DNA from: CAWHOW01 sp050013795
GTDB taxonomy: Bacteria; Bacteroidota; Bacteroidia; Bacteroidales; CG2-30-32-10
Length of the DNA stretch: 15,789 nucleotides
Reading direction: 5' to 3'
Assembly (NCBI GenBank): GCA_050013795.1
Contig: JBEKEO010000055.1
Location: 1-15,789, forward strand
Below, in pieces: positions 6,962 through 14,499 of this stretch; the stretch's first letter is position 1; the number at the start of each line of letters is the position of its first letter. The notes under the pieces were generated by a model. It made no database searches and was not told the origin of the DNA. It was given only the letters and a program-made list of their open reading frames with translations. Position numbers and translations under genes: made by a program.

Positions 6962-7012
6962 ATAATAGAATATAAAGGACTAAAAGATTAAATATCTATA
7001 AAAACCAAACAC

Positions 7013-7831
7013 ATGAAAACTAATCTAAGAAACATATCACACATAGTATGGTCATCTTATAGCCTGATTATTAAAAATGTTATTTTAAGCACATTTCTTT
7101 TGACAGGTATTCAGCCATCTATTATGTCGCAGGTGGCTCATGACATGAAACACTCATGGTGGTTTGGCGCTACGGCAGGTGCAAATATTAATTTCTATCG
7201 CGGTTCCACACAGGAATTGAATTCAGTTTTAACTTCTCCTGCTGCTTTTCATAAAGGCATGGGTGTGGGGCTTTATTTAGCACCTCTTGTGGAGTTTCAT
7301 AATCCAGGTTCAATATTGGGTATAATGTTGCAGGCAGGATACGACAACCGCATGGGCACTTTCGATCAGAAAATTGCTCCTTGTAACTGCGATGTTGACT
7401 TATCCACTAATCTAAGTTATATAACCGTAGAGCCAAGTTTGCTCTTTGCCCCATTCAAAAACAGATTTTTCTTATATGCAGGCCCACGGTTAGCTTTCAA
7501 TATGCACAAATCATTCAGTTATATAGAAATGGTCAATTCTGATATACTAAATCAAAAAGTCCCACTGGAACTCAATGGAAATTTTGACAACATGAACAAA
7601 ACAATAATTTCCATGCAAATAGGCGCAGGATATGACATCCCTTTTTCCTCAAAGCGCAACCCAACACAATTTGTATTCTCGCCTTTTGTTTCTTTTCACC
7701 CTTATTATGGTCAGTCACCACGCTCAATTGAAACATGGAATATAACCACTTTGAGAGCAGGCGCCGCCCTTAAGTTTTCGCAACGTAAACTCAAAACGAA
7801 TCATAGAAAATGGAATAAACGATTGTACTAA
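7013..7831 (+). CDS. outer-membrane beta-barrel protein, paralogue 1 of a tandem pair
   Basis: A 272-residue protein. Residues 1-40 form an unusually long signal sequence (MKTNLRNISHIVWSSYSLII, then a hydrophobic stretch to IMSQ). The remainder alternates short amphipathic strands with turns rich in G, N and aromatic residues: WWFGATAGANINFYRG, FFLYAGPRLAFNM, MQIGAGYDIPF and FVFSPFVSFHPYYGQ. This is the pattern of a porin-like barrel of the OMP_b-brl type. The barrel appears to end at AALKF (251-255), a C-terminal-phenylalanine signal, after which comes a basic 17-residue tail. A CNC motif (C124, C126) sits in a predicted loop and is conserved as CDC in the neighbour. The next gene is a clear paralogue with homology through the signal peptide and about 20 bases of leader. 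Substrate or partner is unknown. Confidence 0.82.
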   Translation: MKTNLRNISHIVWSSYSLIIKNVILSTFLLTGIQPSIMSQVAHDMKHSWWFGATAGANINFYRGSTQELNSVLTSPAAFHKGMGVGLYLAPLVEFHNPGSILGIMLQAGYDNRMGTFDQKIAPCNCDVDLSTNLSYITVEPSLLFAPFKNRFFLYAGPRLAFNMHKSFSYIEMVNSDILNQKVPLELNGNFDNMNKTIISMQIGAGYDIPFSSKRNPTQFVFSPFVSFHPYYGQSPRSIETWNITTLRAGAALKFSQRKLKTNHRKWNKRLY

Positions 7832-7915
7832 AGAATTCCAGAGAGGAATCGTTCAGTATAAAAAATGTTAAAATTTAAATAATGAAAATATCACATATCT
7901 ATAAAATTTAAACAA

Positions 7916-8767
7916 ATGAAAACCAATCTAACAAACATATCACATATAACATGGTCATCTATCAACCTGATCATTAGAAGTGTTATTTTAACTGTTTTAA
8001 TTTTGACAGGTTTTCAGCTAACCATTAAAGCGCAGGTAGCCACTGACACGAAACATTCCTGGTGGTTTGGTGTTGCAGCAGGCGCAAATATTAATTTCTA
8101 TAGTGGTACGACACAGGAATTAAATCCATCTTTCATTTCTTCCACTGCTTTTCATCATGGCTTTGGCATGGGACCTTATTTAGCACCTTTAGTGGAGTTT
8201 CACCGCCCGGATTCAAGATTGGGAATAATACTGCAAGCAGGATATGATAATCGCGAAGGTAAGTTCAAAGAAGAAAAAGCTCCTTGTGACTGCCCTGTAG
8301 ATTTATCCACCGGACTTAGTTATGTTACAATTGAACCAAGCTTGCGTTTTGCTCCATTCAAATCTGATTTTTATTTGTATGCAGGTCCCCGACTGGCTTT
8401 CAATTTAAATAAATCATTCATTTTCACACAAGGTATCCATTCCGATTTCGTAAATCAAGACGCCCACCTGGAAATGAATGGAAATTTCGGCAATATCAAC
8501 AATACCATAATCTCCATGCAAATAGGAGCGGGATATGATATTCCGATCTCATCACAAAACAAGCAGACACAATTCATACTCTCACCTTTTATTTCTTTTC
8601 AGCCTTATTTTGGTCAGTCGCCACGTTCCATAGAATCATGGAAAGTAACCACGTTAAGAGTTGGCGCCGCCCTTAAGTTTTCGCATGAACGTAAAATTTC
8701 AGCATCAGCAAAGATTGTAAAACCGTCACCGAAAATGATTGGAAAATTAACACCGCCATTACTATAA
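7916..8767 (+). CDS. outer-membrane beta-barrel protein, paralogue 2 of a tandem pair
   Basis: A 283-residue protein aligning end to end with its neighbour at 7013-7831. It has the same long signal sequence (cut probably after IKAQ), then WWFGVAAGANINFYSG, LAPLVEFHRPDSRLG, CDCPVDLSTGLSYVTIEPS, MQIGAGYDIPI and FGQSPRSIESW. Conserved C-x-C in a loop could bind metal or form a disulfide. The barrel ends at AALKF, and the tail is longer and prolyl-basic (KISASAKIVKPSPKMIGK). As I remember them, related Bacteroidota proteins can continue into a periplasmic OmpA-like domain, so both paralogues may be barrel-only forms. The 84-bp gap between the two has no terminator, so they are probably one transcript. 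Divergence is concentrated in loops (for example residues 170-190), as expected for surface-exposed parts. Confidence 0.82.
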   Translation: MKTNLTNISHITWSSINLIIRSVILTVLILTGFQLTIKAQVATDTKHSWWFGVAAGANINFYSGTTQELNPSFISSTAFHHGFGMGPYLAPLVEFHRPDSRLGIILQAGYDNREGKFKEEKAPCDCPVDLSTGLSYVTIEPSLRFAPFKSDFYLYAGPRLAFNLNKSFIFTQGIHSDFVNQDAHLEMNGNFGNINNTIISMQIGAGYDIPISSQNKQTQFILSPFISFQPYFGQSPRSIESWKVTTLRVGAALKFSHERKISASAKIVKPSPKMIGKLTPPLL

Positions 8768-8909
8768 AATTAAATTCTATCGTAAGATTCTATTAACCTT
8801 CCCCCAAATATCTTCGGTGGTCTCAAATTAGTAACGACCCAATGACTGCTAACCAATGACTAAACCGGCCGCTATGACTTTAAACCTCAAACCTGATTTC
8901 AATCAGTAT
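8768..8909. other. intergenic segment with ATGACT triplet repeats
   Basis: No gene is visible. AATGACT occurs at 8841-8847 and 8855-8861, with TATGACT at 8873-8879, just upstream of promoter module B copy 2. These could be operator half-sites. No clear terminator for the barrel genes can be seen. Confidence 0.4.
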
Positions 8910-9006
8910 AATTCCTCTCATGGTTTTTAACTAGCACCCATCTTATTATCTCTTAAATTTCATCATTTCCGGTGATTCATAGGCCATGGCTTTAGAGGTA
9001 ATTTTG
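8910..9006 (+). promoter_or_regulatory. promoter module B, copy 2
   Basis: AATTCCTCTCATGGTTTTTA (from 8910) corresponds to the upstream box at 6368. After a 34-bp step from TGGTTTT comes the 52-bp block 8955-9006, identical to 6412-6463 and ending in the -7 box TAATTTTG (8999-9006). Expected transcription start is near 9013, about 16 bp before the ATG at 9029. Confidence 0.75.
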
Positions 9007-9028
9007 TTTTAGTTAAAAACATAAAAAA

Positions 9029-9781
9029 ATGAAAACAAAAATTTACACAATGCTCCTCCTTATACTAGGAGTTTCATTACAGGTCAAATCGCAGACATCA
9101 ATGCTGAGTTCCTTAAATTCAAATATAAAAAACGGAATAAATATTAGATCGATAGATAGAGGAAATTTTGATGATAAACCATACCGTCATACTTCTGTAA
9201 ACGGCACTATGGAAACCAATATGCTGGTATTAGAAAGGTTGGCTGATACAGCAAATTATAAAGCGATAAAGTATTTATATATTGACGATACTTCTGCCCA
9301 GTTTGAACGTGCTTATTATTTCCGTCATGAACTGGTATATAACGAAACGATAAAAGCAAATCCAACGGATGAAAGCAAAAATGCTAATGATAATGCATCT
9401 CCGGATACTACTGTCAACGGCAATACTGAAACCCAAATATCGGCAATAGAAAAGCCGGTTGATTCAACCAATTATAAAGCGATAAAGTGTATTAATACTG
9501 ACAATACAACTGTTCAGATTGTACCCGTTAGTTCTTTTAATAATAAACCGGTTAACAGTAAAACAGCAAATATAGCTCTGATAGAAGAAGACAACTTTGT
9601 TAATAATGCATCTCTGCTTCCTGATTTCAAAAGACTTATTGAAACTCAAATATCGGCAGTAAAAGGGACGCTTAATACAAATAAATTAGAAGGGATAAGA
9701 TTCATTAAAAATTACGGTATGCTCTTAATCAGTTTGATATTGCTTTTTCTTTTAATAATAATAAAGTTTAAGATGGAATAA
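9029..9781 (+). CDS. secreted or membrane-tethered protein with degenerate Fn3-like repeats
   Basis: A 250-residue protein of no named family. It has a signal peptide (1-22, ending VKSQ). Three diverging copies of one motif follow: about 57-100 (VNGTMETNMLVLERLADTAN and onward, NYKAIKYL), about 129-165 (VNGNTETQISAIEKPVDSTN, NYKAIKCI), and a remnant at about 205-227 (ETQISAVKGTLNTNKLEGIR). The motif matches the solitary domain of the next gene, where it looks like the Fn3-like module common before T9SS sorting domains (ERSxDxxNYxxIG). Here the later strands are lost in repeats two and three. Residues 229-246 form a hydrophobic helix followed by KFKME, a tail anchor that the neighbour lacks. 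It starts right after promoter module B, and the paralogue lies 57 bp downstream. Function is unknown; a surface or periplasmic scaffold is plausible. Confidence 0.75.
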   Translation: MKTKIYTMLLLILGVSLQVKSQTSMLSSLNSNIKNGINIRSIDRGNFDDKPYRHTSVNGTMETNMLVLERLADTANYKAIKYLYIDDTSAQFERAYYFRHELVYNETIKANPTDESKNANDNASPDTTVNGNTETQISAIEKPVDSTNYKAIKCINTDNTTVQIVPVSSFNNKPVNSKTANIALIEEDNFVNNASLLPDFKRLIETQISAVKGTLNTNKLEGIRFIKNYGMLLISLILLFLLIIIKFKME

Positions 9782-9838
9782 CAAACGTAATTCTGATGAT
9801 TGAAAACAAAACTTACAAACTAATAAAAACATAAAGCC

Positions 9839-10297
9839 ATGAAAACAATAATTTACACACTGTTCTTTCTTTTAATCAGCGCTTCATTACAGCTTAATTC
9901 GCAGACAGCAATGCTGAGTCCTGTAAATTCAAACGAACAAAGGGTAGCTCATGTTAAAGCTATTGAAAGCAGATACTATGAAGGTAAAGTATACCTGCAT
10001 ATAACTGTAAACGGCAATACCGAAACTCAGGTATTGGCAATAGAAAGATCGCTGGATGCAAAAAATTACGAAGTGATAGGATTCATTACTATTAACGGCA
10101 ACAATGCTCAATTTGATCTTGCTTATTATTTCACCGATGAATCACCTGTAATAGCAAACCTGTATTACAGGTTATCGGGTAACTCTCTCAGTAATGAGCA
10201 AGTTTATAGTGAAATAACAGATGTGACTCCGATTGATAATTCAACTCGTTCTATTTGTAATGAACAAACCAGCCTGATAACGGCAGTAACTAAATAA
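9839..10297 (+). CDS. small secreted Fn3-like protein, paralogue of the upstream gene
   Basis: A 152-residue protein with a signal peptide (1-22, ending LNSQ, then TAMLSPVNSN). The mature part is a single Fn3-like domain, about 45-130: VYLHITVNGNTETQVLAIER, NYEVIGFITINGNNAQ, YYFTDESP, NLYYRLS and QVYSEI. These elements match the beta-sandwich that in many T9SS cargo proteins sits just before the sorting domain (ERSxDGxxFxxIG through YYRLKxxD). Here no sorting domain follows; the protein ends in a polar tail with one cysteine (C140). It may stay in the periplasm or work with other envelope proteins of this cluster. The upstream neighbour carries an expanded and decayed form of the same domain, so this copy is closer to the ancestral state. 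Likely in the same transcript as 9029-9781. Confidence 0.78.
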   Translation: MKTIIYTLFFLLISASLQLNSQTAMLSPVNSNEQRVAHVKAIESRYYEGKVYLHITVNGNTETQVLAIERSLDAKNYEVIGFITINGNNAQFDLAYYFTDESPVIANLYYRLSGNSLSNEQVYSEITDVTPIDNSTRSICNEQTSLITAVTK

Positions 10298-10328
10298 ATA
10301 AATTCTATAAATAATTAATAACAAAAAA

Positions 10329-10649
10329 ATGAAAAACAAATATGTTAGAGAAATCAGGCACATAGTTGCCAATTACTCGCTCAAAAAAAATGCAACAGCT
10401 TATCACATTGATCCAAAATCACTCACATTCAAAATAATCAGTGATCTGATAAAGCGCAACTGGATAGAATCCAAATATGTCAGCGGACAGTTTTTGTTTG
10501 TCGGTCCTGCAGACATACTGAAAAAAACTTTCAGAACAGGTGACATTGAAAGCAAAATATCTGCTGTTCCTGCATTAAAAAGGAATTTGATCCGGAATGA
10601 ACGTGCTGAGAATTTACGCTTTAAATTCCCTGAAATTATTGCAGCATAA
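10329..10649 (+). CDS. small basic protein, possible winged helix, paralogue 1
   Basis: A 106-residue basic protein without signal peptide or membrane segment. I do not recognise the family. The first 65 residues align with the protein at 14205-14447: VREIRxIVANYSL, a T-rich turn, then xISDLIKRNWIESKYVSGQF and FVGP. The order helix, helix, helix (ISDLIKRNW), then a two-strand hairpin (ESKYVSGQFLFVGP) is compatible with a winged helix-turn-helix, the hairpin being the wing; this is inference from pattern only. Residues 70-106 are an extra basic tail missing from the paralogue. It lies 31 bp after the secreted Fn3 gene and 63 bp before the beta-helix gene. A cytoplasmic DNA- or RNA-binding regulator of the envelope genes is one option. 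Confidence 0.7.
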   Translation: MKNKYVREIRHIVANYSLKKNATAYHIDPKSLTFKIISDLIKRNWIESKYVSGQFLFVGPADILKKTFRTGDIESKISAVPALKRNLIRNERAENLRFKFPEIIAA

Positions 10650-10712
10650 ACGAGAAAGAAATACATACTAATAATAATAAATAAAACAAGAAATAATTTA
10701 AAAAATAAAAAC

Positions 10713-12545
10713 ATGAAAACAATAAATCAACTTCGCAAAAGGCAGACAAAATGTACCAGGTACTTATTATGCTGCGCAATAGTTTTATCAGCAACAATCA
10801 GTAATTTGTTTGCCCAGAATGTCCTTGTTACCGACGACAGTAACTATGTTGCTAAAACATCGGCTATGCTGGATATAAAATCTTCCAATAAAGGCTTACT
10901 TATACCAAGGGTAAACTTAACTGCAACTACATCGGCGTTGCCAATCACTTCGCCCGATTCAAGTTTGATAGTTTATAACAAAGCTACTGCAGGAAATGTA
11001 ACACCGGGATATTATTTCTGGGATGGTGGCAAATGGGTGCGTATAGCTAATGGACAAGGCGGATTGAACGTTGTAACAAAAACAGCATCTGCTACGCTTC
11101 TACCAACAGAAACTATGGTACTGGCAAGCAATAATATTACACTCACGCTTCCGGCAATTACATCAACTGATGATGGTTTGGCTATTAGTGTTAAAAATAA
11201 TGGAACTTACACTGATTTAATAACAGTTGTCCCAAATGGGGCTGCTACGGTTGACGGTGTAAGCAACTCAACACTTACCCGTTGGAAAGGAAGAACGTAT
11301 GTTGCTGTCGGTGGTAACTGGATTGTTCAAGACAAAGAAACAAGATCTGATAATCTATATGATATATCTGCAACCGGAAGCTGGACCACTATTGCTGAAA
11401 TGATAGCATTTCTAAATTTACACATGACGTCTCCCACTGTTGTAAGGCTTGGCGGAGGAACATATTCAATCGCTGCCACACAAACTATTAATCTCTCTTA
11501 TCCTGTTACATTCGAAGGTCTTTCCGATGGTGAAACAACAATTGCTGCCGCTGTAGGAGTATATGGCAGTCCCTTGTTTATTTGTCAGACAGAAAGCTAT
11601 TTTAAAATGCTTACGTTTATTACTTTTGTTGGTACCGCCGGGAATGATGGATTAGTTTTTCCAAACAGTGGAACTTATCATGAAATAAAAGAATGTACTT
11701 TCTATGGTTTAAACAGAGGTATCGTATCAACATCAAACCATTCCAATATAATAGTTTTTGCAACAGCCTTTGTTAGTTGTGCCGGTGCTGGTATTGAAAT
11801 AGCAGAAGGTTTAGCCAGCGGGGGAAATATATCAGTTAATCAATGCTATTTTTCACGTTGTAATAGAGGCGTTAACCTTTTATCGGGTGTTTCACAGTCC
11901 ATTTCTCTATTCGACAATACTTTTGGAAATACAACTGCAGGAACGGATATCGCTATTCTTTATACGCCCGCCACCTTAACATCATTTAAAAATATCTATA
12001 TTGCCAGTAACTCATGGAATAACCAGGGGACATATATCAGCGGATTTGATTTCACCCGCCCAGATGGAAGGGATGCCAGCGCATTAATTGAAGGAAATGT
12101 AGGTGTGGGAAACTCCTCACCAATGTGCAAGGTTAATGTAGTGAATAATGTTTTAACTACAACCACTACTAATGCAAATACTTATTATAAGGCAGCATGG
12201 ACAAATACATCAAGCATCCCCTGTAAGTTTACAGTGGCTAATAATAAGATCACATATCAGTCTACTAATAAAAGAAATGCTTTTGTAATAATTACCGGTG
12301 ATATAGCGGTTAATTCTGCAATCCCTGTTCTTACAATCTGCATAGTTAAAAACGGAGTAACGGCAACTCCTTATGGAGAAACAAATATAAAAATCTCAGC
12401 TGCCAATCAGCCGTTTCAATTTGCAACAGTTATTGAACTTGACAATATAGGCCCAACCGATTATTTTGAGGTGTATATAGAATCAGATCATGCAGGTAAT
12501 ATAATAACTTTTGAAGATGTGCAATGGTACACAGAGTGCAAATAA
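10713..12545 (+). CDS. exported beta-helix / tail-fibre-like surface protein
   Basis: A 610-residue protein with a signal peptide that probably ends at FAQ (34-35). Residues 48-110 match the head motif common in Bacteroidota surface and phage tail-fibre-like proteins: TSAMLDIKSSNKGLLIPRVN, then PDSSLIVYN, PGYYFWDGGKWVRI. The middle (about 215-435) reads as a right-handed parallel beta-helix: VVRLGGGTYSIAATQTINLS, VTFEGLSDGETTIAAA, IKECTFYGLNRGIV, VNQCYFSRCNRGVNLLS, SLFDNTFGN. This fold is typical of polysaccharide-binding or -degrading proteins and tailspikes; I see no certain catalytic residues. The C-terminal 120 residues look like a beta-jellyroll of the C1q/TNF type, a common trimerising receptor-binding end. 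No T9SS sorting domain is present, so how it reaches the surface is open. It is probably an adhesin or glycan-binding protein. Confidence 0.75.
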   Translation: MKTINQLRKRQTKCTRYLLCCAIVLSATISNLFAQNVLVTDDSNYVAKTSAMLDIKSSNKGLLIPRVNLTATTSALPITSPDSSLIVYNKATAGNVTPGYYFWDGGKWVRIANGQGGLNVVTKTASATLLPTETMVLASNNITLTLPAITSTDDGLAISVKNNGTYTDLITVVPNGAATVDGVSNSTLTRWKGRTYVAVGGNWIVQDKETRSDNLYDISATGSWTTIAEMIAFLNLHMTSPTVVRLGGGTYSIAATQTINLSYPVTFEGLSDGETTIAAAVGVYGSPLFICQTESYFKMLTFITFVGTAGNDGLVFPNSGTYHEIKECTFYGLNRGIVSTSNHSNIIVFATAFVSCAGAGIEIAEGLASGGNISVNQCYFSRCNRGVNLLSGVSQSISLFDNTFGNTTAGTDIAILYTPATLTSFKNIYIASNSWNNQGTYISGFDFTRPDGRDASALIEGNVGVGNSSPMCKVNVVNNVLTTTTTNANTYYKAAWTNTSSIPCKFTVANNKITYQSTNKRNAFVIITGDIAVNSAIPVLTICIVKNGVTATPYGETNIKISAANQPFQFATVIELDNIGPTDYFEVYIESDHAGNIITFEDVQWYTECK

Positions 12546-12552
12546 TACAAAA

Positions 12553-12590
12553 CGTCATTGCGAGATTGCTTCATTTCATTCGCAATGACG
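12553..12590. repeat. REP-like hairpin (CGTCATTGCGA palindrome)
   Basis: CGTCATTGCGA (12553-12563) is a perfect 11-bp inverted repeat of 12580-12590 around a 16-nt loop that includes GATTGCTTC. I recall very similar CGTCATTGCGA/GAAGCAATC elements as dispersed repeats in many bacterial genomes. A run follows the forward arm as A residues rather than T, so it is not a canonical forward terminator, though the stem could protect the upstream mRNA end. It sits 8 bp after the beta-helix gene stop. Confidence 0.8.
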
Positions 12591-12639
12591 AAAAAAGATT
12601 AAACGTGAATACAGCATAACAAAGTTTAAAATTATAATC

Positions 12640-14175
12640 ATGAAAAAAATAATATACATACTCGCTATTGTCCTGTTCTACTTGCCTCAGGCTCGTTCAC
12701 AGGGCGTTACTAACAACGGAAGCTATATTAAAATTTATTCCGGTAACTTAATTAAACTAACAGGCAATACTGGAAATTTCGTGAATGCCACAAGCGGCGC
12801 TCTAAATGGGAAAGTACAAAACGACGGGAGAATTTATGTACAGGGAAAATGGTTAAACAATGTTCCCGGAGGAAATTTGTTCATCAACAGGAATGGCATA
12901 GGTGAAGTTATTTTCAACGGAACTGCAATGCAAACCATAGGCGGAACGCAAACAACCTATTTTGAAAACCTGAGGATAAATAATACTTACGGAACTTCTC
13001 CACAGATTAAAATCGGGATAAATACAAATGTTGATAACCAGCTTAGCATGATGGATGGGAATATTAATCTTGCAGGATACACCTTAGCATTAGGAAATGC
13101 GCCCGGAACTCCCGGCACATTATCACATGCAGGAACTGCTGCAAGCGGATGGATGTACGGGGGAAATTTTACAAGGTATTTTAATGCTTCTACCATAGCC
13201 GACAGAAATGTTGCAGGTATGTTTCCTTTGGGCTCGTCAACTAATTTCAGGCCTTTTTATGTTTCGCATCCGGTAACTGCACTGACTTCAGGTGGTACTA
13301 TAACGCTTAGCCATACCAGTGCAACCACGGCAACAAGTGTAAGTTTCGCCGATGGTATAAGTACTGTTGTCCGCAGGGATAATTCATACTGGACAGTTTC
13401 AACAGCAGGTATAGCCGTAGGGGGAACACCTTTTAACTTAAGTGAAGAAGGAACAGGTTTTGGTTCGGTATCCAATGTTACCGATCTAAGGGCAACATTA
13501 GTAGCAAGCGTTGCAGGAACTGCCGGAACAAATAGCGGAACCACGCTTGACCCTCAGATAAACAGAACAGGGCTTAGCCTGCTTAACCTTACTAATAATT
13601 TTTATCCGGCTTCGGTAAACATTTCATCACCTCTGCCCATAGAATTGATCAGTTTTTTTGCAGTATGCAATGGGGATAAAGTCAACCTGAACTGGGCCAC
13701 CGCTTCCGAAACAAATAATGATTATTTTACCATACTACGCTCCAAGGATGGAATTTCATTTGAAGAAGCGCTTCGGATGAACGGTGCAGGTAATAGTAAT
13801 ACAATACTGAATTATTCGGCAACAGATTACAATCCTTATGACGGTATTTCATATTACCGGCTTAAGCAAACGGATTACAATGGCAATGCCGCTTCGTTTA
13901 ATATAGTATTAGTTAATTGCCTTACCGGCAGTGAACCTTCTGTTACCATTTATCCGAATCCGTTTAGCACTCATTCAACCATCTTGATAAGTGATGCATC
14001 ACAATTTAATAACTACCAATTGGAAATATACAATGTTTTGGGAACAGAGATAATGAGTACAATTATCACGAATCAATCAACTGTTATCAGTAATCTTTCC
14101 ACAGGGGTTTATTTCTACAAAGTGATCAGTAATGGCAAGATCATTCAATCAGGTAAATTAATTTCTACGCAGTAA
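12640..14175 (+). CDS. T9SS-secreted surface protein with Fn3-like and type A sorting domains
   Basis: A 511-residue protein. Signal peptide 1-21 (ends ARSQ). Residues 25-320 are repetitive, G/N/T-rich beta structure with motifs such as VQNDGRIYVQGKWLNN, GEVIFNGTAMQTIGGTQTTY and FENLRINNTYG, which I recall from many T9SS cargo proteins. Residues about 331-425 are the Fn3-like module: LPIELISFFAVCNGDKVNLN, WATASETNNDYFTILRSKDG, SYYRLKQTDYNGN. Residues about 433-510 are the type A C-terminal sorting domain, with VTIYPNPFS at the start, IYNVLG in the middle and LSTGVYFYKVISNGK near the end. This domain directs export through the T9SS pore and is usually removed as the protein is attached to the cell surface through A-LPS. 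No enzymatic motif is visible, so a structural or adhesive role is most likely. The gene follows a REP-like hairpin and precedes a small basic gene by 29 bp. Confidence 0.92.
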   Translation: MKKIIYILAIVLFYLPQARSQGVTNNGSYIKIYSGNLIKLTGNTGNFVNATSGALNGKVQNDGRIYVQGKWLNNVPGGNLFINRNGIGEVIFNGTAMQTIGGTQTTYFENLRINNTYGTSPQIKIGINTNVDNQLSMMDGNINLAGYTLALGNAPGTPGTLSHAGTAASGWMYGGNFTRYFNASTIADRNVAGMFPLGSSTNFRPFYVSHPVTALTSGGTITLSHTSATTATSVSFADGISTVVRRDNSYWTVSTAGIAVGGTPFNLSEEGTGFGSVSNVTDLRATLVASVAGTAGTNSGTTLDPQINRTGLSLLNLTNNFYPASVNISSPLPIELISFFAVCNGDKVNLNWATASETNNDYFTILRSKDGISFEEALRMNGAGNSNTILNYSATDYNPYDGISYYRLKQTDYNGNAASFNIVLVNCLTGSEPSVTIYPNPFSTHSTILISDASQFNNYQLEIYNVLGTEIMSTIITNQSTVISNLSTGVYFYKVISNGKIIQSGKLISTQ

Positions 14176-14204
14176 ATAGTATAAACCAATTAAAACTTAA
14201 TATT

Positions 14205-14447
14205 ATGAAAAAAAATTATGTTAGAGAAATCAGGCGAATAGTCGCCAATTACTCACTCAGGAAAACTGCTACAGGCTACAACGTAGGTTCTAGATCCACT
14301 ATTTCAAATACAATCCGCGATTTGATAAAACTTAACTGGATCGATTGCAAATACATTAACGGAAGGTTTTTATTTGTAGGCCCTTCGCATGGTTTGAAAG
14401 CATTTTTAAGTACCGGTGAAACTGAAAATATAAAACCGTTAAATTAA
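14205..14447 (+). CDS. small basic protein, possible winged helix, paralogue 2
   Basis: An 80-residue basic protein, paralogue of 10329-10649. The shared core is VREIRRIVANYSL at the N-terminus, TISNTIRDLIKLNWIDCKYI and NGRFLFVGP. The genes are close at DNA level too: TATGTTAGAGAAATCAGGC is identical in both starts, so the duplication is fairly recent. The pattern of helices followed by a NGRFLF hairpin suggests a winged-helix DNA-binding fold (inference). This copy lacks the basic C-terminal extension and ends at a GETENIKPLN tail. It lies 29 bp after the T9SS cargo gene and before a strong terminator, so it closes the envelope transcript. Both copies directly follow a secreted-protein gene, which suggests each is maintained with its surface neighbour. 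No signal peptide or membrane segment. Confidence 0.7.
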   Translation: MKKNYVREIRRIVANYSLRKTATGYNVGSRSTISNTIRDLIKLNWIDCKYINGRFLFVGPSHGLKAFLSTGETENIKPLN

Positions 14448-14499
14448 TATCCATTAAAATAAAACAAACCGTGCTCAACTAATAGTGTTAATACAGAAA

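Noticed and set aside
6741..6965. Second frame within the Ig-like lipoprotein gene
   Set aside because: Low-complexity translation overlapping a lipoprotein with intact lipobox and domain.
12553..12590. Canonical forward terminator
   Set aside because: The stem is strong but is followed by A residues, not T. It is better explained as a dispersed REP-like hairpin.
12987..13544. Reverse-strand frames inside the T9SS cargo gene
   Set aside because: They lie opposite a gene with signal peptide and sorting domain and have no recognisable features.
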